64,000 nucleotides of DNA from Variovorax ginsengisoli (lineage in GTDB: Bacteria > Pseudomonadota > Gammaproteobacteria > Burkholderiales > Burkholderiaceae_C): NCBI RefSeq assembly GCF_006438845.1, contig NZ_RCZJ01000003.1:92353-156352 (forward strand), in the 5' to 3' direction. The stretch's first letter is position 1. Every line of letters starts with the position of its first letter. This document shows positions 57,229-64,000 of this stretch, piece by piece. The position numbers and the translations under genes were made by a program. The notes under the pieces are model-generated. The model was not told where the DNA came from. It ran no database searches and was given only the letters and a program-made list of their open reading frames with translations.

Positions 57229-57914
57229 GGGGATTTCTCGAGGGGCGCAGCAGGTGTGTCGGGGCCGTCGTCGGCGGCAGCGTCTGGGTTCGGAACGACC
57301 GGGAAGTCGGCAGGAAGCGCTTCGTCGGGCGCGTCCATCGGCAGCGCGGCCTGATCAGGTCCGGCTGCATCGGTGAGCGCATCGATCAACGCATTGTGTT
57401 GCGCAGGGCTGTCGATCGTGGGCAACTGGTCCAGCGACGCCAGCCCGAGGTCGTCGAGGAACTGGCGGGTGGTGGCGAAGAGTGCGGGGCGGCCGACGGT
57501 TTCGCGATGGCCGATCACCTCGACCCAGTTGCGATCCTCGAGCTGCTTGATGATGAGCGAGTTGATCGTGACGCCGCGAATGTCTTCCATGTCACCGCGG
57601 GTGACCGGCTGGCGGTACGCGATGATGGCCAGCGTCTCGAGCGCGGCGCGGGTGTAGCGTGGCGGCTTCTCGGGATGCAGGCGGTCGAGGTGGTCGCGCA
57701 TCTCCGGCCGACTCTGAAAGCGCCAGCCGCTGCCCACGCTCACGAGCTCGAGCCCGCGCTGCGTCCAGTCTTCCTGCAGTTCGATCAACAGCGACTTGAT
57801 GGTGTCGGCGCCCAGTTCGTCGTCGAACAGCACGCGCAGTTCGCGCACCGGGAGAGGTTGCGTCGAACAGATCAAGGCGGTCTCGAGAATGCGCTTGGCA
57901 TCCGCCGTATTCAT
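57225..57914 (-). CDS. scpB: Segregation and condensation protein B
   Basis: 229 aa. Tandem winged helices: [19 protein letters not shown] and [20 protein letters not shown], then [20 protein letters not shown], then [20 protein letters not shown]. Subunit of the SMC-ScpAB condensin. Precedes rluB; scpA is not here. Confidence 0.93.
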   Translation of the reverse strand: MNTADAKRILETALICSTQPLPVRELRVLFDDELGADTIKSLLIELQEDWTQRGLELVSVGSGWRFQSRPEMRDHLDRLHPEKPPRYTRAALETLAIIAYRQPVTRGDMEDIRGVTINSLIIKQLEDRNWVEVIGHRETVGRPALFATTRQFLDDLGLASLDQLPTIDSPAQHNALIDALTDAAGPDQAALPMDAPDEALPADFPVVPNPDAAADDGPDTPAAPLEKSP

Positions 57915-58050
57915 GGTTCGCGATATCCGGAAAAAGGCGCCACGGGCGCACGTTCAGGTGGATGAGAGTCTCGTGAGGAGAAGCGCGCTGCCGGCACGCG
58001 GCGGGCGAAACGCAAGGCCGGCTCGGAAAACCGGCGCGGCCCTGGGGCCG

Positions 58051-59085
58051 TCAGGCGCGATTGTAGTCCAGGCCCCACGCCTGGAAAGCCGAGGCCAGAT
58101 CCTCGGGCGGCGGCGCGTGAAACACCATCGGCGTCTGTGTCTGCGGATGCACGAAAGCCAGCCGAAAGGCGTGCAACGCCTGGCGTGCCAGCCCCGCTGC
58201 GGGCGCCCCACCGTACAGCGTGTCGCCCACCAGCGGATGACCGATGGACGCCATGTGCACCCGAATCTGGTGGGTCCGGCCGGTTTCGAGCGTACAGCGC
58301 ACGGCACAACCGTCGTTGGTGCCGTCAAGCCGCTCGATCAGCGTGCGGGCCGTCTTGCCAGGGTGCCGCTGCAAATCGACGACGGCCATGCGCAGGCGGT
58401 TGCGCGGGTCACGTCCGATCGGCGCGTCGACCTGCTTCGATGCCACGCCCTGCCACGGCTTGTGCCCCATGGCGAGGTACTGCCGCGAGACATCGCGCGC
58501 AGCGATCAACTGCACCAGCGCATCCATCGTGGCGCGGGTGCGGGCCACGACCATCAGGCCACTCGTGTCGCGGTCGAGCCGGTGCACGATGCCCGCGCGC
58601 GGCAGCAGCGCGGCCTGCGGATCGAGCGCCAGCAGGCCATTGAGCAAAGTGCCGCTCCAATGGCCGGGTGCCGGATGCACCACGAGCCCTGCCGGCTTGT
58701 CGATGACCCGCAGGTGCGCGTCCTCGTGCACCACGCGGATCGCCATCGGCTCGGCCTTGAAGGCCTGACTCTGCGGCGTGGGCCGCAGTTCGACCTGCCC
58801 GGCCTGGCCCGCCAGCACCGTCGCCGAGGGCTTGGTGACGACGCGACCTTGCAGCACGACGCCGCCGGCGTCGATCAATTGCTGCAGGTAGCTGCGGGAG
58901 AATTCGGGCACCAGGACCGCCAGTGCGCGGTCGAGCCGCTGGCCGTGCTGTGCGGGCCCGATGGCGAAGGCGCGCAGTTCGCTGCCCTCGCCGACATCGG
59001 CGCCCTCCTCCGCATCGGCGGGGTCGGCGCTGGCAGAAGGGTGGCCCAAGGGGTCGGCCGATATAATCGAGGGCAGTTGTTTCAA
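58051..59085 (-). CDS. rluD: 23S rRNA pseudouridine synthase RluD
   Basis: 344 aa with the TTG start at 59085. S4 domain (RLDRALAVLVPEFSRSYLQQ), catalytic Asp in AGIVHRLDRDTSGLMVVART, then GRTHQIRVHMASIGHPLVGD and LYGG. Makes pseudouridines in helix 69. No ATG exists near; TTGs at 59085 and 59049 are the candidates. Divergent from bamD, the usual layout, so promoters overlap the first codons. Confidence 0.92.
   Translation of the reverse strand: MKQLPSIISADPLGHPSASADPADAEEGADVGEGSELRAFAIGPAQHGQRLDRALAVLVPEFSRSYLQQLIDAGGVVLQGRVVTKPSATVLAGQAGQVELRPTPQSQAFKAEPMAIRVVHEDAHLRVIDKPAGLVVHPAPGHWSGTLLNGLLALDPQAALLPRAGIVHRLDRDTSGLMVVARTRATMDALVQLIAARDVSRQYLAMGHKPWQGVASKQVDAPIGRDPRNRLRMAVVDLQRHPGKTARTLIERLDGTNDGCAVRCTLETGRTHQIRVHMASIGHPLVGDTLYGGAPAAGLARQALHAFRLAFVHPQTQTPMVFHAPPPEDLASAFQAWGLDYNRA
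59062..59067 (+). promoter_or_regulatory. Putative -10 box (TATAAT) of bamD
   Basis: Consensus TATAAT 32 nt before the bamD start codon, inside the 5' end of rluD on the other strand. The -35 region is poor (GGGTGG), so an activator or extended element may be used. Confidence 0.45.
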
Positions 59086-59099
59086 GAAAGCTTCATGTG

Positions 59100-59909
59100 A
59101 TGTTTCGCGACAAATTATCGGTTGTCCCGCGCTGGCTGGTGCTTGGCGCCGCGGCGGTGCTGGTGGCCGGCTGCTCGACGAGCAAGGTCGACCAGACTGC
59201 GAACTGGAGCCCCAACAAGATCTATACCGAGGCCAAGGACGAGGCCGACTCTGGCGCCTTCGACAAAGCCATCCCGCTGTACGAGAAGCTCGAAGGCCGC
59301 GCCGCCGGCACGCCACTCGCACAACAGGCCCAGTTGGAGAAGGCTTACGCGCAATACAAGTCGGGCGAAAAGCCGGCCGCCATCGCCACCATCGATCGCT
59401 TCATCAAGCTGCATCCGGCCAGCCCAGCGCTCGACTACGCGCTGTACCTGAAGGGCATCATCAACTTCAACGACGATCTCGGGATGTTCGCGTTCATGAC
59501 GCGCCAAGACCTGTCGGAACGCGACCAGAAGGCCGCCAAGGATTCGTTCCAGGCCTTCAAGGAACTCGTTACCCGGTTCCCTGAGTCGCGCTACACCCCC
59601 GATGCGCGGCTGCGCATGAACTACGTGGTGAACTCGCTCGCACAGTACGAGGTGCACGTGGCGCGCTACTACTACCAGCGCGGCGCTTACCTGGCGGCCA
59701 TCAATCGCTCACAGCTGGCGCTTGCCGACTACCGCGAGGTGCCGGCGCTCGAAGAGGCGCTGTACATCATGGTGCAGTCGTACGACGCTTTGGGCCTCAA
59801 CGACCTGCGCGACGACGCCAAACGCGTGCTGACGACGAACTATCCGCAAAGTGCGTACCTGACCCGCGGTTTCCGCGCCAAGGACGATCCGTGGTGGAAG
59901 CTCTGGTAG
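59100..59909 (+). CDS. bamD: Outer-membrane assembly factor BamD (lipoprotein)
   Basis: 269 aa. Lipobox VLVAGC then TPR repeats (AFDKAIPLYEKLEGRAAGTP, ALDYALYLKGIINFN, RFPESRYTPDARLRMNYVVN). Essential part of the Bam complex. ATG at 59100 preferred; 3 nt before is a GTG. Divergent from rluD. Confidence 0.95.
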   Translation: MFRDKLSVVPRWLVLGAAAVLVAGCSTSKVDQTANWSPNKIYTEAKDEADSGAFDKAIPLYEKLEGRAAGTPLAQQAQLEKAYAQYKSGEKPAAIATIDRFIKLHPASPALDYALYLKGIINFNDDLGMFAFMTRQDLSERDQKAAKDSFQAFKELVTRFPESRYTPDARLRMNYVVNSLAQYEVHVARYYYQRGAYLAAINRSQLALADYREVPALEEALYIMVQSYDALGLNDLRDDAKRVLTTNYPQSAYLTRGFRAKDDPWWKLW

Positions 59910-59939
59910 CACCGCAAGCCAGCCGCTTCGACCAGTCGG

Positions 59940-62045
59940 TCAGCTGACGAGATCTGACAGCGCGGCCTCGAAGTCCGGCTCGTCGTCGAGCCGACGCATC
60001 GGCGGCAGCGCGGCGACCAGCCGCTTGCCGTATCCCATCGCCACCAGCCGGGTGTCGCAGATGACGAGCACGCCGCGGTCGGACTCGCGCCGGATCAAGC
60101 GCCCTGCTCCCTGCTTCAATGCCACGGCCGCCTCGGGCAGCGAATAGTCGCCGAACGCGTTGCGGCCCTGCGCCTCCAGACGCTGCGATCGCGCCTCGAC
60201 CAGCGGATCGTTGGGCGGCGGGAACGGCAGCTTGTCGATCACCACCAGCTGCAGCGCATCGCCGGGCGCATCGAAGCCCTCCCAGAACGACGCCGATGCC
60301 ACGAGCACGCAGCCCGCGCGCCCGGCACTCGCACCTTCGCGAAAACGGTCCATCAGCACCCGCTTGGGCAGCTCGCCCTGCACCAGAAGCTCCGGCCGCC
60401 GATCCGGCGGCAGCCCCTCGAGCTGGCGGCGCATCTCATCGCCAATGGTTCTAAGCGCCCGCAAGGTGGTGGTGAGCACCAGCGTGCGGCCGCCGAGAAC
60501 GCCCGCGCCACGTGCTGCGAGTTGCGCCACCTTCAGACCATGCGCCGGGTCGTTGGGCTTGGGGAACGCACGCGGGACGTAAAGCGCCGCCTGCTGCGCG
60601 TAGTCGAACGGGCTCTGCACGCGCAGCACCTCGGCGTCGGTCAGGCCGCAGGGCTCGGTGAACCAACGCAAGCGCGCATCGTCGCCCAGCGTGGCCGAAG
60701 TGAAGATCCAGGCCCGCCCGCGCTCTTCCGGGTCCGTGCTTCCCGTCTTCAAGACGCGCGTGCGCACCGCCTCGGCAATGTCCAGCGGCGACTCGACCAG
60801 CCGAATCTCGGTGCCGATGTCGACCCAGCGGACCGACCCCGACGCGCAGGGCTGGACGAATCTGTCGGCCCGGTCGGCCAGTTGCTCGGCGCGCTCGTGC
60901 AAACGCACGAAGTCGGGTGAGATTTCGCTCACGGTCGCCAAGCTTTCGGCGGCGTCCTCGACAACGGCTTGCAATTCGGCGAGCGCGTCCTGCCACGGCG
61001 CGGGCGCGACGCCTTCCGGCGCGTCACCGGCCCAGCGCAGCTTGCTGCCGGGCCATTGCTGGCCGGCCGCGAGCCGAAGTTCACGTGCGGCGCGCTCGAT
61101 CGCGGCCACGCGTTGCGTCCAGTCGACCAAGCCCCGCGCATGCTGCAGGCCGGCCGCCAGCACGTCCCGCGCGAAGTCGAGCGCCTGCCCGCTGCTGAGC
61201 TGCACGCCAAGGAATTGCACACCGGTCTCGTTGAGCTGATGCGCCTCGTCGAAGACCACCACGCGCACCGACGGCAGCAACTCGGTCATGCCCGATTCGC
61301 GCACCGCGAGGTCGGCGAAGAACAGGTGGTGGTTGATGACCACGACGTCCGCCGCCAGCGCCTCGCGCCGCGCCAGGTTCACATGGCACGGCTTGAACTG
61401 CGGGCACTGCGCGCCCAGGCAGTTGTCGCGCGTCGATGTGATAAGCGGGATCAGGGGCGAGCGCTCGTCCAGCCCGGGGAGCTCGGCGAGGTCGCCGGTG
61501 CGCGTGGCCTGCGACCATTGTTCGATCTTGGCCAGCGTGCGCACGCTGCCACGCTCGGGCAGCGACGCATCGTGCCGCGCCAGGCCGAGGCGGTGAAGGC
61601 ACAGGTAGCTCGCACGCCCCTTCAGCAACGCGGTGCGCAGCGGCAGATTCAGCGCGTCGAGCAGGCGCGGAAGGTCGCGACCGAAGAGCTGGTCCTGCAG
61701 CGTCTTGGTGGCGGTCGAAAGCAGTACGCGCTCGCCGCTGAGGAGCGCAGGCACCAGGTACGAGAAGGTCTTGCCGACGCCAGTGCCGGCCTCCACCACC
61801 AGAACGCCGCCGTGCTCGATGGTGCGCGCCACCGCCAACGCCATCTGGGTCTGGCCGCTGCGCTCGCGGAACTGCTCGGCGGCGCGTGACAGTACACCCT
61901 CTTGTGCGAACGCTTCGTTCACCATTGCGGACAAAGCGCCGCTCGCGAGCGTGGTCACAGGGCCGTGCGACGAAGGCGCACCGGCCAGCAACGCGTCATC
62001 GTCATCTTCCGGGAACGGTGTGTCGGCACCAGGCTCGCGCACCAT
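59940..62045 (-). CDS. dinG: DinG-family ATP-dependent DNA helicase
   Basis: 701 aa superfamily 2 XPD/DinG helicase. Walker A EAGTGVGKT at 85-93, FeS-type cysteines C149, C209, C214, C220 (LCLHRL and CLGAQCPQFKPC), DEAH at 266-269, and motif VI RLIRRESDRGVL. Resolves R-loops or D-loops. ATG at 62045 overlaps the stop of the DUF465 gene by 1 nt (TGATG). Confidence 0.92.
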   Translation of the reverse strand: MVREPGADTPFPEDDDDALLAGAPSSHGPVTTLASGALSAMVNEAFAQEGVLSRAAEQFRERSGQTQMALAVARTIEHGGVLVVEAGTGVGKTFSYLVPALLSGERVLLSTATKTLQDQLFGRDLPRLLDALNLPLRTALLKGRASYLCLHRLGLARHDASLPERGSVRTLAKIEQWSQATRTGDLAELPGLDERSPLIPLITSTRDNCLGAQCPQFKPCHVNLARREALAADVVVINHHLFFADLAVRESGMTELLPSVRVVVFDEAHQLNETGVQFLGVQLSSGQALDFARDVLAAGLQHARGLVDWTQRVAAIERAARELRLAAGQQWPGSKLRWAGDAPEGVAPAPWQDALAELQAVVEDAAESLATVSEISPDFVRLHERAEQLADRADRFVQPCASGSVRWVDIGTEIRLVESPLDIAEAVRTRVLKTGSTDPEERGRAWIFTSATLGDDARLRWFTEPCGLTDAEVLRVQSPFDYAQQAALYVPRAFPKPNDPAHGLKVAQLAARGAGVLGGRTLVLTTTLRALRTIGDEMRRQLEGLPPDRRPELLVQGELPKRVLMDRFREGASAGRAGCVLVASASFWEGFDAPGDALQLVVIDKLPFPPPNDPLVEARSQRLEAQGRNAFGDYSLPEAAVALKQGAGRLIRRESDRGVLVICDTRLVAMGYGKRLVAALPPMRRLDDEPDFEAALSDLVS

Positions 62046-62248
62046 CAGGCCGGCTCTTGCGGCACCGTCGACCGCTCCAGGCGCGCAATCTGGTCGCGCA
62101 GCGCCAGACGGCGCTTCTTGAGCCGGCGCAGCAGCAGCTCGTTGCTGGGGACCACGCCGCCCAGGCGATCGATGGCGTCGTCGAGGTCGGCATGCGCCAT
62201 GCGCAGCTCGATCAGCTGGCGGGCGGGGGAGTGAAGGTTGGAGTCCAA
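62045..62248 (-). CDS. YdcH/DUF465 small protein
   Basis: 67 aa helical hairpin protein: RQLIELRMAHADLDDAIDRL then ELLLRRLKKRRLALRDQIAR. DUF465 members are small conserved proteins of unknown function. Stop and dinG start are coupled (TGATG). Confidence 0.85.
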   Translation of the reverse strand: MDSNLHSPARQLIELRMAHADLDDAIDRLGGVVPSNELLLRRLKKRRLALRDQIARLERSTVPQEPA

Positions 62249-62355
62249 GGAGGCGATGCATGCCGCACCGAGACCGCGCAGCTTCGCTCGATAATACGTC
62301 CTCGCATCGCCGTCGCGATGCCACGCAACTCAAGGCGCCATCGGCGCATCAGCGC

Positions 62356-63156
62356 ATGACACCAGGCTTTCGACTCACCGCCGCGACCGGACTCCACAAG
62401 GGCGACCGCCCCTACCAGCAGGACCAGGTGTTGGTGCTCAGCCATCCGCGTGCACTGGGGTGCGTGCTGGGCGTCATCGCCGACGGCATGGGGGGCCGCA
62501 GCGGCGGCCGCAAAGCATCGGACCAGGTGCTGATGACCGCGCGACAGTTGTTCGCCCGCTACCGGCCAGAGCACGACGATGCCAGCGCGCTGCTCAAGCA
62601 GTTGCTGGACGAAGCGCACACCGTCATCAAGCTCACCGCGCTCTCCAGCGAACAAGAACCGCACAGCACGCTCGCTGCCTTTCTGGTGAATCCGAAAGGC
62701 GACTGCACCTGGATCCACGCCGGTGACTCGCGCCTCTATCACTTCCACCGCGGCCAGCTGGTGCAGCGCACCCGCGACCACTCGTACGTCCAGGTGCTGA
62801 TCGATCGAGGCGAGCTGACGGAAGATCAGGCCAACGTGCATCCGCAGGGAAACATCCTGCTCGGCTGCCTCGGCATGACGAGCACGCCACCACCTGTGGA
62901 GACGCATTTCATTGCCCAGCTCGAACCTGGCGACTTGCTGCTCGCGTGCAGCGACGGCTTGTGGCACTACTTCAGTGCCGAGGAGATGGGCGCGGTTTTG
63001 GCAACGCAGACGCCTCGCATTGCCGTCGAGATGCTGCTGGCCGAAGCACGGCGCAGGGCACGCGGTACGGGCGACAACGTGTCGCTGGTGGTACTGAAGG
63101 TCGAGCCGCTACCGGCCACCGAACCCGCCACTGAAACGGCCGTCACGCTCGTCTGA
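62356..63156 (+). CDS. PP2C-family serine/threonine phosphatase
   Basis: 266 aa. All PP2C metal-binding motifs: GDRPYQQDQ with D23, VIADGMGGRSGG with D43, HAGDSRLYHF, ACSDGLWHY, GTGDNVSLVV. Dephosphorylates Ser/Thr phosphoproteins. Start at 62356 (MTPGFRLTAATGLHKGDRP); upstream frame overlaps the promoter area and has no conservation. No kinase gene is adjacent, so the partner is elsewhere. Confidence 0.9.
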   Translation: MTPGFRLTAATGLHKGDRPYQQDQVLVLSHPRALGCVLGVIADGMGGRSGGRKASDQVLMTARQLFARYRPEHDDASALLKQLLDEAHTVIKLTALSSEQEPHSTLAAFLVNPKGDCTWIHAGDSRLYHFHRGQLVQRTRDHSYVQVLIDRGELTEDQANVHPQGNILLGCLGMTSTPPPVETHFIAQLEPGDLLLACSDGLWHYFSAEEMGAVLATQTPRIAVEMLLAEARRRARGTGDNVSLVVLKVEPLPATEPATETAVTLV

Positions 63157-63170
63157 GCGTCCCGTCTGGT

Positions 63171-63818
63171 TCAGGGCGGTGTGGGCAAAGGCGCTGAACG
63201 CGGCTTGCTGCGGGCAGCGTTGCGACGCTCGCGGGCGACGCGGTGCTCCTCGGCCTGTTCCACCTTTCGCTCGTAGCGCTCGCGCTCCTGAGGAGCCTCG
63301 GCACGCATCTTTGCGGCCTTGGCCTGTTCTGCGGCATTCGACCGCTGCTTGGCCTCGAAGTCGCGCCGATTCGCTTCGCTCTTCGCCGCCGCCTCGGCAC
63401 GTGTGCGCGCGTGCTCCGCGGCGCGCTGCTCTCGATTTTCCTGCGACTGCTGCGATTGCTGGCGCTTTTCCGGGTCGTCCTGGGGGCGAGGGGGGGCCTT
63501 GTCGAGGCGCTCCAGCTGCGCAGCAGCGCGACGCTTGCGATCGATGTCGTTGATCGCGGCCTCTTGCCGCTTCAGATCGTCGTCGAGCGTGCGGCGCTGA
63601 CGGCGGCTCTCACGCAGACAATCTTCGACCGCGAACTTCTGATAGCAGGCAACCTGCTCCTGTTTCGCGCGACGGTCCACCACGCTGCGCTCCTCCTTCA
63701 AGCGTGCCCGCTCGGCGGCCAGATCGACGTTTCCATCGGCTGCAACGGTCTGTGCCCAGCACCCACCGGCACCGGCCGTGAGCAGTACAAGCAGAAGTCT
63801 GCGGAGGGTCTTCGTCAT
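63171..63818 (-). CDS. Exported coiled-coil hypothetical protein, 215 aa
   Basis: Signal peptide or lipoprotein-like start (LLLVLLTAGAGGCWAQ) and then almost entirely charged helix rich in Arg, Glu, Lys, Ala and Gln (about residues 35-200), a likely coiled coil. Two Cys near the start (VACYQKFAVEDC). 1-nt TGATG coupling with the zapE stop. Function not recognised. Confidence 0.72.
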   Translation of the reverse strand: MTKTLRRLLLVLLTAGAGGCWAQTVAADGNVDLAAERARLKEERSVVDRRAKQEQVACYQKFAVEDCLRESRRQRRTLDDDLKRQEAAINDIDRKRRAAAQLERLDKAPPRPQDDPEKRQQSQQSQENREQRAAEHARTRAEAAAKSEANRRDFEAKQRSNAAEQAKAAKMRAEAPQERERYERKVEQAEEHRVARERRNAARSKPRSAPLPTPP

Positions 63819-64000
63819 CAGGTGAGCCCAGTGTCGACCACGCGCCTTTCGAGCGCAAGAAATTCGGCGGAGTGCATCTCGGTGAGCCTGGACACGGTGC
63901 GAGGGAACTCGTGTGCGAGCGGACCTTCGGTGTACAACGCCTCCGGCTCGACGGCAGCCGACATGATGAGCTTGACGCGCCGGTCGTAGAACACGTCGAC
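63818..64000 (-). CDS. zapE: Cell division ATPase ZapE (AFG1-like), C-terminal part
   Basis: Only the last 60 residues are in the window. They match the C-terminal tail of AFG1-like ATPases: [37 protein letters not shown], and [12 protein letters not shown]. ZapE stimulates Z-ring constriction. The gene extends beyond position 64000; its stop overlaps the start of the coiled-coil gene by 1 nt. Confidence 0.85.
   Translation of the reverse strand, partial: VDVFYDRRVKLIMSAAVEPEALYTEGPLAHEFPRTVSRLTEMHSAEFLALERRVVDTGLT

Overview
The window is GC-rich, gene-dense chromosomal DNA, almost certainly from a Comamonadaceae betaproteobacterium (order Burkholderiales) close to Variovorax. The evidence is gene order. 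The minus-strand block ndk-rlmN-pilF/W-rodZ-ispG-hisS-yfgM-bamB-der-hfq-hflX-hflK-hflC-DUF2065-hisZ-purA-phosphoribosyltransferase is the arrangement expected for that family, and dapA-bamC, parE/parC with a lytic transglycosylase between them, and rluB-scpB fit as well. I saw no rRNA, tRNA, CRISPR array, insertion sequence or prophage.

Region 1 (1-19032) is accessory and catabolic. It holds a LysR regulator (cut by the window edge) divergent from a family-3 solute-binding protein; an HpaI aldolase-hydantoinase-DapA-like operon; and, after an interruption, a CoA-transferase/acyl-CoA dehydrogenase/two MaoC/dimeric-barrel/AllA operon, an IclR regulator, a TRAP binding protein and a second dimeric-barrel protein. 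A palindrome, [C/G]TAT-N11-ATAG followed by TCCC on the gene side, lies upstream of all three operons at 706-724, 4935-4953 and 12108-12126. It has the form of a LysR box and suggests that the LysR protein controls the three as one regulon. A second motif, built from CGTTCA/TGAACG half-sites, sits in front of iclR/dctP and, in variant form, in front of the CoA-transferase operon.

Between the two catabolic halves (5172-11996) lie a GMC oxidoreductase, an unusual fusion of an alpha/beta hydrolase with a gluconate-dehydrogenase subunit-3-like domain, a GH15 glycosidase and two tandem paralogous short-chain dehydrogenases.

Region 2 (19167-38814) is mixed housekeeping: a metallo-beta-lactamase-fold lipoprotein, a second RlmN-like radical SAM protein, an OpgC-like membrane protein, parC/slt/parE, an MFS transporter, dapA-bamC, rlmB, an unusual bL12-like repeat protein with a membrane tail, a ybbA/tesA divergent pair and metC.

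Region 3 (38867-64000) is core: purine salvage and synthesis (phosphoribosyltransferase, purA), histidine (hisZ), membrane proteolysis control (hflK/hflC), RNA chaperone (hfq), ribosome assembly (der, hflX), outer-membrane assembly (bamB, bamD; bamC is in region 2), tRNA charging (hisS), isoprenoids (ispG), rRNA modification (rlmN, rluB, rluD), chromosome segregation (scpB), DinG-type helicase, a PP2C phosphatase and the end of zapE.

Starts were corrected where the longest reading frame is implausible (for example TTG for dapA, bamC and rluD; GTG for tesA and the Lys-rich protein).
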